Assembly (NCBI RefSeq): GCF_907164915.1
Contig: NC_061870.1
Span: 26,573,348 to 26,637,347, forward strand
From: Impatiens glandulifera
Taxonomy: Eukaryota > Streptophyta > Magnoliopsida > Ericales > Balsaminaceae
Reading direction: 5' to 3'
DNA length: 64,000 nt
Below the pieces are notes generated by a model. The model ran no database searches. It was not told where the DNA came from and saw only the letters and a program-made list of their open reading frames with translations. Positions within the stretch are counted from its first letter, which is position 1. Each line of letters begins with the position of its first letter. The translations under genes were made by a program, and so were the position numbers. Shown here piece by piece: positions 34,861 to 48,214 of this stretch.

Positions 34861-35891
34861 TTTTTTAACAAATAAGTCAGAAATAATCATACATCAAATA
34901 AGTACAAGTATTATTAATATTTGAATATAAAACTGACTGTTGATACATATTGACATCCAAAAAGTGGTTGGGAGATGGAAGGTAAATAATGTATAAAAGA
35001 AGAAGAAGATACAACGTTGACTAAATAAGGTTGTTTGACACGTAAGCTTTTGTGTCAATTTTATAATTACTTTTGGATCAAATTTTATGATTGATCTCCA
35101 TCAACACAGTTGAGAGTTGGTTGCCAAGAGTTTATAACTAACTCGTCTATCTTTAAAAAAAAAATTCCATTTTTATTTCTTCAAACATCTTAATTAATTA
35201 ATTAGTACTCTTACCATGCATTTTATGTTATTCCTACTTTTATCATAATTATTGCACCGATATAATAGTTCAAATCATTAGACATCATTTCATTTTCTTC
35301 TAATATAATGCTCATGTATTATACTTTAAATTATAAGTTATCAGTTCATTTTCATCCTAATTTAATGATCATTTATTATATTTTTTCATTTATTAAAATA
35401 AATCAGTCTTTCAATTAAAAAAATCGTATATCTATATATAAATAATACAAAATAACCTATACAATTAAAATTAAAATAAATAACTTATAATCTCGAGGTT
35501 AAATAGCTAGTACGATAAGTTTATAAAAAATAAGATTTTAGTGAAGAATTCAACAATCATGCAATGTTTTCATAGTGACTTTGTACGTAGACGAATTCAT
35601 TTGAGTTTCAGATGAATTGAATAAAAAAGTCGCGCTAGTAAAAATTGTTATTGTTTAAAGCAACAACAAAAACAATTATGTCAAGTGATAAATGATTATT
35701 TATATATATGATTAAAATAGTAAAAAATTTATATAAACGTTAGAGTATTACTACAAGAGGACATCCAAATTAAATTAAAGACAAATTTCAATCACTTTTA
35801 ATACAAACAAAAATAAGAATCATTGATAAACTCAAAAGTATTATTTTATTTATTGCTAAGAGTTAAGAAAATAATTATAATTGGAGAAAAC

Positions 35892-35963
<72 letters not shown>

Positions 35964-38417
35964 CTAAACATAATTCAATTTAAAAAATACTAGTTTTTTA
36001 ACTTAATATTTTTTAGGATTGTTCAAGTGTGAATAGTTTTAACTAAAAAGATTAAAAAAAAAATATGGAGTTAGATTCCCACTATAAATTTTAATAACTT
36101 TTTAAAATAAACAAATTTAAAATACTGGAATTTAATTAAAGTTATGACTGAGTTAAATAAATAAACATAGAAATCAATGCAAAATGATAAAAAAACAAAT
36201 CTACAAATATTATTTACAGATTTGCAGTTATTTTTTTTATTGGTTTCCTGCTCTAAAGAATAAAAAAAATGTATAATATTGTTTAAATAAGTTTGTCTAT
36301 ATTTATAAATGCTGATGTCCTATATACTTAGGGCCGGGTGTTGGGTTTACTAAAATCCACAAAACCCAATCGGTCAAAAATTGACCTAAACAAAACGCCG
36401 AGCCGAGCCGATCCTTCAAATTATAAATCAAAGTCAAAGGATATAAAATAATATGTATTTATGTAAGCATTTAATATAAAATAACCACTAACACCAGTGA
36501 TAAAATATCTTTTTATGAGTTTGAATAATTCAATCACTTTTTTTTTATATATATATATATATTTTTAAATGATTCATATTTGAAATTTGAATTCACAAAC
36601 TTGAGAATATGAATTTTGCATTTTATCATTAAACTATGAATCTTCGTTAATTTTGTTAATATAATTATTAAAATGTCAACTTCTATTATTGCAATTATTT
36701 GTTTGATCTCTAAATTTAGTTATTGTTATAATGATTGCTGTTAGATAATAATATATAGATCTTTTTGATCCATTAGATTGTTGGTAAAATTTATTATAAT
36801 TTATGATTTGTCTTATTTATTATTAAAATAGACCCACTAATAAACTTGTTTAAATAAATTTGAATATTTGAGTTTTTTTTAATGGGCCGACTCAATTATC
36901 TACATGTTAGACTTTTTATTGGTTAAAGTTTAAGGGACAGTTATATAAACTTGTGTCACAACCCTAACAATTTAAAAAGAATTCTTTAGGTAAAGTTTTA
37001 TTTTAAATAATATTTATAATATATATAGTTTAATAATTTAAGGTTCATATAATTACAAAAGAAACAAATAAAAATAAATTTAAAATTATTATATTTATTA
37101 TTCTAACAAAAAGAAAATATAAATAGTAATATTCTTATTTAATTATGAGTAATTAATTTTTTTCTTTCTCAATTATATATTTGTATTTAGAAAAACTTTT
37201 TACTAAGCAGTGAGTTGCAAAGTCTTAAAGTGGAATTCTCCATTTCTAATTTCTAGCTTTTTGGTTTATTGAACAAATTTTATCTTTTAATATTTTAATT
37301 TTAAAAGTCATTTTCTATTGCAAAACATCTTAATTTGAAAAAAAAAAAAAAAAATTTTTTTGTGACGTCTCACATTAATTATAAAAAATAAAAAATAAAA
37401 AATATGAATTACTTTATTAATATAAAGGATAAATAAAAATGTTTGGTCTCACGTCATCAAATCTCAAAATATGAAGGTAACTTTTGCCTTAAAATTATGG
37501 TGATTAAACTGATGCATAAGATATTTATATTTTGTATTTGTTTTTTCTGTGTAGATTTTTTTTTTTATATTTTTAATTTTTCTTATGTTAGGTTTGGTTT
37601 TGTTATACTTAAACAGTTTTCACATATTGTGTGGCTTCTAGCGGAATACACAAGTAAAAACAGAGGATATTTATTGTATTTAATATGATATATATTTAAA
37701 AGTTGAATGACTTATTTTTATCTTATTTTCTAATGAATAATAATCCTATAATTTTTTGAATTGACATATGCATATGATTTCCTTTCACAAATAATAATCA
37801 AAACTTCAGATCTAATTAAGTGTTCCGTTTGTTTAACGATTTAATTAAGAGTGTGTATAGCTAGGTCCCCGTCACTTATTCACTTTCAAATGTTACCTAG
37901 TTATTAATAGATGTGGTTGGAAGTTGTCATTTAAATCAATTTTAATAGTATAATAAACACATTTTTTTTTCTTTTTACATATATAAATACTTTGTGATGC
38001 ATATAATTGATCATCACTAAAATAGAAAAATAAAATAAGAAAAGGACAAAAAGCTTCCAACTTTCACAAATGAAAGAAGAAAGAAAATATGAAACTTAAC
38101 CCACCCCCAAAAAAGTAGTGTAAATAAAAAAACAATATATAAACTACACACATGTTTTAATAAAAATAAAAATAAACATGACTGATTTTTACATGAATTA
38201 TGAATATATCACAAATCTTTTATGAGAACAAATAAAATGGGATTTAAAAAACAAAATTGTTTGTAGGACTCGACACTAAGAAGACTAACATTAGAGTTTA
38301 TTTGAGCTCTTATGACATGTGATTTATTTATTTATTTTATTTATTTTGTTACCATCTTAATGTTTGTTTCATTTTTTTTTCTTGTAATTAATTTTATTTT
38401 GTGAAACTTGTGAGTTG
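34861..38417. other. AT-rich intergenic stretch
   Basis: No gene recognised. It contains the long (AT)n at 35895-35961 and a GC-bearing patch at 36.33-36.42 kb (GGGCCGGGTGTTGGGTTTAC) typical of dispersed repeats. Confidence 0.5.
35895..35961. repeat. (AT)n microsatellite
   Basis: About 33 uninterrupted AT units. Confidence 0.95.
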
Positions 38418-38420
38418 TTA

Positions 38421-38816
38421 GGGCATTTGTAGCAGAATTTTTAAAATGTGTTCTATCTCTATTATGAAGATAAATAATATAAAAATTGTAAAAAAAATGC
38501 TTTATCAAAGTATAATTTTTTAGGGATAATGAACAGTGAATCCTTATATTTAGGGATTACTGTAGCATCCCTAAATAATAAAATAATATATTTTGTCTTT
38601 TATGGATAACAATGAATATTTAAATATATATGAATAAGTAATTAAGTGGTTGAGATGGTTGAAAAGTTGGTTGTTTTAATGAATATTTAAATGATATATG
38701 GATAAGGATAAGGAAACTGATGTAGAATAATTTATATTTTGATTCTCTAAAATAAAGATATTATTATTTTATATTATTTTTAGGGATACAAAATAGGGAA
38801 ACTGGTACAAATGTCC
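38421..38816. mobile_element. PIF/Harbinger-like MITE, 396 bp
   Basis: The left end GGGCATTTGTAGCAG and the complement of the right end GGACATTTGTACCAG match at 13 of 15 bases. TTA at 38418-38420 and 38817-38819. Inside, GAACAGTGAATCC and GGATTACTGTAGCATCC face each other, as in known plant MITEs. Confidence 0.85.
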
Positions 38817-38819
38817 TTA

Positions 38820-39192
38820 CAGTTTATGTGAAATTTAGTTTGTATTGGTGAATATTTTTTCTTGATTTATTTATGTGATCTTAATGAGGTTAGGGACTAA
38901 TGAAAAAACAACTTATTTTATTTTTAAAAAAATTGCTTGCAAGAGTGAGTAACATTTTCTCCACCGTCACATCATAACTTATTTAGAGACTCCATTCATT
39001 TTTGTTACACATTTTATTTATTATGTTGTTAATTTGCATTCTCAATTTGAGAGTTTGTAAAGAAAATCATTTTTTCCTTAATGAAGGATGTTTATATCTA
39101 GGCTAATGGTGAGAAGAATGTTTAAAACTAATACTTATTTAAATATTTTTTTTTTATTTGTTATTGCTAAGAGGACCTCTATATATATTAGA

Positions 39193-39225
<33 letters not shown>

Positions 39226-42200
39226 CTAATAAGTAATAACATATCTCATAAATAAATTAATAATCCACACATATGGTGCTTAAAAAAAAAATCTTATGTT
39301 CAACTCCAACTTAATTAATGCAATTATAAACTGTTCCTAACCTAGCTAATTTCCCTCATGTAAAATACCATGCACTTGATTTTTATTATTATTAACAGGG
39401 TGTTCTCCATTTGTGCGAAACTCGACTAATATTGGGGATTATGTGTAATATTTTTTGCTGTAACCCTCTATAATTAAAGTGTTTCTAATAATAATAATTG
39501 AACACGATAAACGTTTAATCCAAAACTCTTACCAATTAATGAATTAACAAAGTGGGTGGGTGGTTGATATACCACTTAATTTCTTCTAGGCAAATTATGT
39601 AGAAACGAAGTTAAGTACATAACAAGTGAAGCTTGGACTAAATCTAAAATTAGACCAAAATAGAATGGGAATAGGGATCATTTCCTGTCAAATTTAAACC
39701 CATACCATGCACACCATTTTCAGTGAATACTTATTCCATCACACTGACATGGAGAAGATCGGCTATAACCAGTCCCAATTGATCAGACTAGTCAAAATGC
39801 TTTCTCAATGCCTCAACTTGTATTTCAGATAAAGAGTAATTAAGTAATAGATCCTAGCTAGAGGCCTTTTCCAATGATCCACATTATCCTACCGACCTTA
39901 AGCTGTTAGTAAATTCTGACATAATAGTATTAATGATTTACAGAGAGGTTGTAATGAGTTTTTTTTAATTATTTATTAAGGAAATAATTTTCATTAAAAT
40001 CAAATAAGAGTTAAATATGAAAAATGAATGAGTAAATGATACCAGATACTTCTTCAAAATCAATAATAGATCTAGGTAACAAATTGTATAAACAATTTAT
40101 AAAAATAAAACTCTTAGTAAAAATATTCAACGATTAAACGAATTGTTAAGGTCCTTCAAAGATGAACTCATTTGAGTTTTTGAACGATGTTAAAGTAGAG
40201 CAAGCCAAACGATGTCAAAGATTTTGTACGACAGTTAAAATTATCATTTGTCAAGGGTTGGTAAACAACGCCGAAAAATGTCATACCAAATAAAAATAGA
40301 TCATCTACATATTTGGCTGAAATAGTGAGAAATTCTTACCCCTCATGAGAGGATATTGGTAAGAGTTCCTACATATAAAAAATCAAATCAAGTTACTTTT
40401 TATTATTTTGTCTCCTTTGCTGCTAATTAAGAAGAGGATAGAGACAAACTCGAGAAAGAATCACCAACACAATCGAATGGTATGAACAGCAAACTATACC
40501 ACCAATGATTGAAAATATTATTCGGACTACAAAAATTCGAAACGAAAAAACCGATCCGATTAAATAGGATGTCGAACCAAACAAAGTGTAACATCAACTC
40601 AAATCTGAGTGATAGAAATAAAAACAAAACACCCTCAAATACTAAAATAGCTATCGGAGGGGAAAAAAAATCGAACTTTCAACTTCTCTAAAGTTTATTT
40701 TTTTAAAGAGCAAAGATCCATGTGTATTGAGCTTCGGCCTAGTCAATTTTGTTTTATTATTACAAAGTATGTGTATAGCACAATCTTAAAAAAAAATAGT
40801 TGTTGTATTAGTTAATTAATGTGATACAAATTTTAAATCATACTCTATGTTCATATTATTTTTTCCTTTCATTTCCTTCAAATTAATCAGATTTTTATTT
40901 ATTTTATGCTTAATCTAACTGGATCTATGTAATGGCTCGGCCCACCCGAAAAACAAAGGTGACATTACTCTATTTATTTTTACGGTAAAAATATGATATT
41001 ACCCCTAATTTTTAAAAAAAATTTAATATAATTCACTATTTGTTTATCTAATTATTAAAAAATGGTAAAACTTACTTTTATCCACTCGTTTTAATCAAAA
41101 TTTCCTCGTTACTTTTTAATGCTCAACCTAATTTTTTTCAAGCCTTAATTCTTGATCCGTTTCTGCCCATTAAAGCACTGAGATTTTATTTAAGTTATTT
41201 TTTTACCGAACTCTCTACCTTATATTCAGTTAAGAAATTGTTAACCCGTTGTTGATATATAGTTGTGCAACCAATTTTATTTGTATGTGAGTCTCACCTT
41301 CTTTGTTGAAATGCCCTTTTGTAAAGGTATCAATTTTTTATATAACAATTTTAATGTTGCAGTTGTTGCGGACTAACTTCTATCTTAATGAATTGATGAT
41401 AGAGATCTTTTATCATCGAATTGATGACCAAATATTGCATTAGTTATAGTAACATATATTAGTTTATTTTACAAGTTATATATATAAGGTAAGAATTTAG
41501 CATGACTTAACCATGTAATATAAGTTAACAATATTATCACAATATTATTAGAATGTTAGATAATGTGAGAATATTATTATATTTAAATTTTATATGTACA
41601 ACATGCAATTTATTATTTATAAATAGACAAAATTTATGTAATGAATTATAGAAGTATTATTACAATAATTTTTAGCTCTCTTTAAATTTCAACAATTATA
41701 TATCTATAATATCCGGAGACACATTATTTTTGTTCTTCTCCAAAGATAACCAAATTTTCTTTTATTAAGATTATGAATTTATCTTGAGTAATTAATTTCT
41801 TAAATTAATTAAGTTGTACTCTCATGTGATAAATTTCTTTTTTCTTCTTAAAAATGGAGATAATGTCATTTGGACGGGTGTATTATATCATTTATTTAGT
41901 CATCTAAAAAAATTATTTTATATTTCATTGCGAAAATTTTTGTACAGGTGTTTGGGTAATATTAATATTTTAACTTTCAATGCAAATATAGTAATAGTAT
42001 GATTAATAAAAATATATGATTATTTTTTCCCTTTAGTATATATTCATTTGTATTGAGATTTCATTATTGTCAAATTATTAATTTGACCAAACTTATTCTT
42101 CAGTGTCTTTAAATATTAGTGTATATTTATGATATTAATTTGTGCCTAAAACAAAACTGGTTTCAATATTTGGATAAAATTGATATTTGTGTAGCTTTGT

Positions 42201-42259
42201 CGTGTAACTTAATATAATAAATAAATAGAAAGGAAGTATTCAAATATTACATTATTAAG
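38820..42259. other. AT-rich intergenic stretch
   Basis: No gene recognised. It includes an (AT)n(GT)n microsatellite at 39193-39224. The segment 39.65-39.90 kb is less AT-rich than its surroundings, but no frame or element was identified. A possible short solo LTR (TGTTAGATAATG to TTTCAACA, 41.55-41.69 kb) lacks a matching target duplication. Confidence 0.5.
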
Positions 42260-42430
42260 TACTATAACAAAAAAAGAAATTTGTCGGCTCAAAAAAAAAC
42301 CTTGTCCAGCTCATAAATGAATCTACTGACGCATAACATTATGGTCCAAGCGGCGCATAATAATATACGCCGCTAAGACCCTATTTAGCGACGCCCAAAA
42401 GTTAGATATTACCTTATTTAGCGACGCTTT
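42260..42430. mobile_element. CACTA-like terminal fragment
   Basis: ACTATAACAAAAAAAG near 42260 resembles a CACTA terminus. It is followed by an inverted pair AGCGGCG/CGCCGCT (about 42351-42376) and two copies of TATTTAGCGACGC (42382-42394, 42415-42427), like subterminal repeats of such elements. No transposase is present. Confidence 0.4.
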
Positions 42431-45262
42431 TTCAATAAATAAGTTAATTTATTTTTCTTTTTTCTTTAAAGAGTGTTGGAACTTATAAAAACACATTCTA
42501 ACCACTGTGTTAAATTATATTGACAATTTGATTTAAAATTATTTTCATATTTTGATAATATAATTTAATATTATTTTAATTTTCCCTTTGTTTTAATAAA
42601 AATTAGTTTTATTTAAATATTAATTTCTATATATAATATTTTACTTTAAAAATCTTAAACTAATAAATGACTAATTATTATATTGAAGATTTTTTTTTTT
42701 AATTTCAATTTTCAACAATCAAACTTTATAATAAAGGTTAATTAAGGTTCAATATTTTAAATAAAATTGTGGAGGATAGTCTAAAATTGTAAAATAAATT
42801 TTACAAAAGAACTAAAATATGGTTAAAATAATGTATTCAAAACAATAATTGTATTTATCTAATGTAAGTTTTACGAAAAGGTCATTTTCGTGAAAGTAAA
42901 TATCATTATCAACAATATTTAATTAATATTTGAACATAATTTAATAAAAAAACATAAACTTCTAGAATTCATCTAGAATTATTAAAATTGAGATTTTGAC
43001 AATGATATGAATAGAAAAGAAAATAGGTATTGGACTTGATGGACTAATTAATAAGACTTAGCCTAGTGTCATACCATAAATAAATAGTTAATAAGGACAA
43101 GGACCAAAGAAAATTTATTGGCCACAACATGCATTAATCACAAGTCATAACCGTAACGTGCAACCACCACCCAACCATCCCTGTCACACAACCCCAACCC
43201 TAACCTAAATCAAAAACCATTTGCTTATTCACTCTTTTCCCAATGAATATTCTTTTTTTTTTTTATCATGAGTCAGGTGTATTTATTTTTGTGTTCACTT
43301 CTATACACTAGATAAATATTTTGCATAAAAGGAGGGGAATGGGCAATTAATTCTTTTAAAAATTTACTAAGTTCCCATGCGTTTTTAAGAAATTGAACTT
43401 GACACTTTTGATCTTTTAGATTAGACTATTTTCATTTGACCGTGAACATGCTTATATATAATATAGGCAAGACATTTTTTTTTCAGTATGAAACTGCTAG
43501 CTATTTTGTGATAAAAAAGGTACATGAGTTTAAATTTCACCTATCCCTAATAAAGAAAAGAAAGTCTAGGCAAGTTCAACTGAAAAAATCCTTCACTAAA
43601 AGCTAGAGAAAGAAAATTCTTAGTAATCTCAAGTTAAAATAATATTTATTTAAACCATATTGTTGAAGAGTTGATTCATATTTTTGTATAAATAAGAGTG
43701 ATATTAAATTTAAACATATTGCAAAAATTGTAGTTAACAAAAGGGGTATACTAAATATATATACATATATGTAAGTTTGGATATGCATGTTTAATTACTC
43801 TTAGTCTAATTATTCATAAAAATAGTGTAAAAAATTAATAAAATTACTACTCCATCTCGAGATCATATTAGCATCTATTAATCGTGTGGATGAAGTTAAC
43901 CAAATCAAAATTTCTTTAAACAAAATAAAATTTTCTAAACAGTTGTTACAAATTCATACATTATCCTCATTTCATATTAGATGACATTCACTACTTCCAA
44001 AACATCATTCACTCACTAATAAAGTTAATTTAATTTAAAGATTTTTTTTTTAAAACACTGAATTTCGTATCTTCTTCGGACTGCGACTAATTAATCTATG
44101 TGGGTTAAGCATATGACCCGCAAACACACTTAATTAATTAATTCGACGAGCGAGAACTTGTTGTCTGAAATCTCGAACTCATGACCTCATAAAGCTGGGG
44201 ATATTGATAATTAAATATTTTTAAAGTAGAAAGGTGACGAGACTCATAACTAATTGATAAAGTACAATAACTCATTTACTTATTATTGGTTAGAGTTTTC
44301 ACGCCCTAACTATTTAAGAAAAAAAGGGTCAAACTATGGACCACCATTTCTTCTCCTTGTTCGATTCTAATAGATAATAGCACAGCCTTAAACGTTTGTT
44401 CTTCCCAAAATAAAACAACAAATTGACATATTTACAAGTGCTTTGAACTAAGATTATCATCTAGCAGCAAAAATGAGTTCATGGCAGCCGATCATGACAA
44501 CATTAACTTATAAGACTTTCACTTTTATTATTTATTAGAAGAAAATTTTCATTTTTTTAAGAGAAGATAAAATTTTGTATATATATATATAGTACCTAAT
44601 TAAGAATATTTATTGACTGTCCAAGTGAAGTTGGGAAATGTTTGTATGCATGACATCCAGCTAGTATTCCTAATTCACTGTTTTGTTTGGTTTGTCTTTC
44701 AAACCTTAATTATGAATTTGGCAGAATATATTTAATGGAATTATATGCTAGCAATTAATGCATATTTTATAGGTCGGCTTCAAACCACTCAAATGTCATT
44801 TCACTTTTTTTTTTTTTTTCATTTATCATATCACTCAATTAACTTTTAACTAAATACTAAAATATATATTACTAAAATATTATATTTTTTAAATTATTAA
44901 TTTTATTATATATATCCATACTCCCGTGTCTTTTTATATAAAATAATTATCACCTATTTAAATTCATCGACCATCGTTGTTGCTTTCTACTTTTATATTA
45001 GAAACTAACTCAATTTGAGCCTGCTCTTAATGAGTTGTTGGCAATTAATTGACATCGTTTATGCCGAATAATTAAGTTATGTAATGTACTTTAATTGGTT
45101 GGTTTTCTAATTTTTTATTTACATTTACATCGTTTTGTTTAGAATAAATATTTGGAAAATTTTTAAGTTTTGTTTACCTTTATACAAACAATATTAAAGT
45201 TTTTTTAAGAAAAAAAGTGCTGGTCACTACCATTAATAATAAAAAGATTTAAGCTTTAAAAG

Positions 45263-45309
<47 letters not shown>

Positions 45310-46044
45310 GATTGTGAACAAACCGACCAACTTAATTAAAAAAAAGAAGAAGCACCAAACAAACCGAAAATTAATAGAACCATTAATTCGAATTGATAGG
45401 GTATGTTCCACCATAAAAATAAGAGGTTGGATAATAATAATAATAAGGATTATTTTCATATGCCATTTTTTTACTCCAACAAATAAATCAATAAATAATG
45501 GTTAAAAATTATGAAAAAAAAAGGAGAGAGAAAGGGAATTTAAGAGAGAATGTGAGAATGAGTGATATATCAAGCTAGAAAATGAATAATTAGTGAGAAT
45601 AGAGAAGAAATAAAAAATTTATTAATTTTTTAATCAATCATCTCTATAAAAAAAAATTATATATATTTTTAGTGAATAAACCAAATCATTAAAATAAGAT
45701 TTCAAAATACAATTATGTAATGGAATGCAGGTCTCATCTCAAAAGTTAGATATATATGGCATTTGTGTAACTTTTATTTTTTTTTTAACTTTTAATTTTA
45801 AATATTTTTTAAAATAATGTAAATATGAATAATAGTTTAATATAAAAATTAACAAATAAATAATAATAATAATAATAATAATAATTTAACTTAGATAATT
45901 TATCTTTTTTCATTTATAGCTTAATGTACTATAAATAAATGATTCAACCCTTAAAAAAACATTTTTTTTAATTATACATAAATATATTTTTTTAATAGAG
46001 GAAGATAGCATAAATACCCCACCAGCCTGACCTCCCCTTATGAT
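42431..46044. other. AT-rich intergenic stretch
   Basis: No gene recognised. It includes (AT)n at 45265-45306 and a Stowaway-like start (TACTCCATCTCGAGATCATA) near 43.85 kb with no clear partner end. Confidence 0.5.
45265..45306. repeat. (AT)n microsatellite
   Basis: About 21 AT units. Confidence 0.9.
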
Positions 46045-46300
46045 GTTCTTTAATGTTTTATCAGATTATAGTATTTCAAAATAACTTGATTATTTAAAAT
46101 TTTAATAATTTGTGATAATTTTAAGTATATGATCATTTTTTGATAATAAAAATAAAAAATATTAATATATAATAATAAAATAAAAAATAATAATTTAAAC
46201 TAAAGGGTAATATTTTAGTATTTAATTAATTAATAAATTAAGTAATATAATAAATGAGAAGATATTTTTTATTATTCAAATAACCAAAACTAAACAATGT
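46045..46300. mobile_element. Tourist-like MITE remnant upstream of KCS6
   Basis: The core AATAAAATAAAAAATAATAA and a right end whose complement reads GAACATTGTTTAGTTTTGG resemble the element at 31.7 kb. The left border is approximate. It lies about 420 bp before the KCS start codon. Confidence 0.45.
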
Positions 46301-46461
46301 TCTCACCACTTAAATTACATCATTTCAAATATAAAAAAATCGTCAAACGTTTTTGTAGTGTAGAAAATAGATTTGCTAATAAACAAAGGTTTTATTTCCA
46401 CCAATATTTTGGGTTACACTAAATTATAGAGATGATAGTTATTAGTCAAGCTAGTTTCTTA

Positions 46462-46717
46462 TATATAAAAAAATAAATAAATTGTATTTGAATTAAACCT
46501 TAATAAGAATTTAAATTATTATACAAGTTTTCCAGCTAAGCGAGCGTTGTGTGACATTAGACTTATTTAATCTCCCCATCTGTCTCTCATTCATTGCAAA
46601 ATCTCTCTCTCTTCATTCCCGCCTTTATATTTCCTTCATTTCTCCCTCACCATTTTTACCCACAAAACTCAGAATTCCTTTTCTCTCTCTATATCTCAAA
46701 CACTCATCTTTTATAAG
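46462..46717 (+). promoter_or_regulatory. Putative KCS6 core promoter and 5' leader
   Basis: TATATAAA at 46462-46469 is the best TATA box; TTTATATTT at 46624-46632 is a second candidate. The sequence from about 46560 to the start codon is strongly CT-rich (CTCTCTCTCTTCATTC, TTTTCTCTCTCTATATCTC), as in plant Y-patch leaders. No L1 box (TAAATGYA) was seen in the 500 bp upstream. Confidence 0.5.
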
Positions 46718-48214
46718 ATGCCGCCAAGATCACCCGAGTTACTACCCAACTCAGTCACAAGATTGAAGTATGTTAAATTAGTCTATCAATACCTAGTAAA
46801 CAACATATTCCCTTTGCTCCTCATCCCGATAATGTCTACAATCATCGTTCATCTCTTCAACTTAGGACCCGACAAGATAATCCAGACATGGGATTCTCTC
46901 CATTTTAACCTAATTCAACTACTCTCTTCTTTCTTCATACTAATCTTCATCTCCACCATCTACTACATGTCCAAACCTCGTTCAATCTACCTAGTAGATT
47001 ACGCCTGCTACAAACCTCCCACCACTTGTCGTGTACCATTCGCCGCTTTCATGGAACATTCTCGACTCATCCTTAAAGACAGTCCCAAATCAGTAGATTT
47101 CCAGATGCGGATACTCGAACGGTCGGGTTTAGGTGAAGAGACATGTTTACCACCAGCGATTCATTATATCCCACCTAAACCCACCATGGAGAATTCCCGT
47201 GGAGAAGCGCAAGAGGTGATTTTCTCGGCGATTGATTCTTTGATGAAGAAAACCGGGGTTAAGGCTAAGGAAATCGATGTGTTAATCGTGAATTGTAGTT
47301 TGTTCTCGCCTACGCCGTCGCTTTCGGCTATGGTTGTGAATAAGTATAAGTTGAGGAGTAATGTTAAGAGCTTTAATTTGTCCGGTATGGGATGTAGCGC
47401 CGGGCTTATTGCTGTTGATTTGGCTCGCGATCTTCTCCAGCTTTATCCGAATTCAAACGCGCTTATAGTTAGTACTGAGATTATCACTCCAAACTATTAC
47501 CAGGGGAAGGAACGTGCCATGCTTCTTCCCAATTGTCTGTTTCGCATGGGTGGCGCCGCCGTGCTTCTTTCGAACAAACGCCGGTACCGTACTCAGGCGA
47601 AGTACCGTTTGGTTCGTGTCGTTCGAACTCATATGGGTGGGAATGACAAGGCTTATAAATGCGTTTTTGAGGAAGAAGATGAACAGGGGAAAGTTGGAAT
47701 TAGACTTGATAAAGATCTGATGATGATTGCCGCTGAATCCCTCAAATCAAACATTACAACATTAGGGCCGTTGGTACTTCCAGCGTCGGAGCAGCTCCTG
47801 TTCTTGTTCAGTCTAATCGGCCGGAAAATCTTTAACCTGAAATGGAAGCCTTACATTCCTGATTTCAAACAGGCGTTTGAACATTTCTGTATTCATGCTG
47901 GAGGTAGGGCAGTGATTGATGAGTTGCAGAAGAGTCTACAATTGTCGGCGGAACATGTGGAAGCGTCGAGAATGGCGCTTCATAGATTTGGTAATACATC
48001 GTCTTCTTCGTTGTGGTATGAGCTAAGTTATATTGAATCTAAAGGGAGGATGAAGAAAGGAAATAGGGTATGGCAGATTGCGTTTGGAAGTGGGTTTAAA
48101 TGTAACAGCGCTGTTTGGAAATGTAATCGGACGGTCAAAGTTCCGACCGACGGAGCTTGGTATGACTGCATCGACCGGTACCCAGTACACATTCCAGATG
48201 TCGTCAAGCTTTGA
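46718..48214 (+). CDS. KCS6: 3-ketoacyl-CoA synthase, KCS6/CER6 (CUT1) type
   Basis: 498 codons in one exon from ATG 46718 to TGA. The enzyme condenses malonyl-CoA with long-chain acyl-CoA, the first and chain-length-setting step of very-long-chain fatty acid elongation in the ER, for cuticular wax and pollen coat. Two membrane segments lie at about residues 26-47 and 64-83, followed by the FAE1/CUT1 domain. Catalytic residues are in place: Cys226 in GMGCSAG, His393 in CIHAGG, Asn426 in HRFGNTSS; further conserved His at 305, 389 and 422. The start (RLKYVKLVYQYLVN), the block TCRVPFAAFMEHSRLILKD and the end CIDRYPVHIPDVVKL match the KCS5/KCS6 branch and not KCS10, 11 or 4. The usual RTHRGADDK reads RTHMGGNDK. 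Length is normal (about 497). KCS6 in Arabidopsis has one intron as I recall; none is seen here. Confidence 0.95.
   Translation: MPPRSPELLPNSVTRLKYVKLVYQYLVNNIFPLLLIPIMSTIIVHLFNLGPDKIIQTWDSLHFNLIQLLSSFFILIFISTIYYMSKPRSIYLVDYACYKPPTTCRVPFAAFMEHSRLILKDSPKSVDFQMRILERSGLGEETCLPPAIHYIPPKPTMENSRGEAQEVIFSAIDSLMKKTGVKAKEIDVLIVNCSLFSPTPSLSAMVVNKYKLRSNVKSFNLSGMGCSAGLIAVDLARDLLQLYPNSNALIVSTEIITPNYYQGKERAMLLPNCLFRMGGAAVLLSNKRRYRTQAKYRLVRVVRTHMGGNDKAYKCVFEEEDEQGKVGIRLDKDLMMIAAESLKSNITTLGPLVLPASEQLLFLFSLIGRKIFNLKWKPYIPDFKQAFEHFCIHAGGRAVIDELQKSLQLSAEHVEASRMALHRFGNTSSSSLWYELSYIESKGRMKKGNRVWQIAFGSGFKCNSAVWKCNRTVKVPTDGAWYDCIDRYPVHIPDVVKL

Noticed and set aside
41552..41694. Solo LTR (TGTTAG...CAACA)
   Set aside because: Flanking 5-bp sequences do not match and no second copy is in the window.
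45256..45459. Open frames around (AT)n
   Set aside because: Microsatellite artefact with no domain or splice context.
47514..47720. Second open frame inside the KCS gene
   Set aside because: Shadow frame of a well-supported coding sequence.
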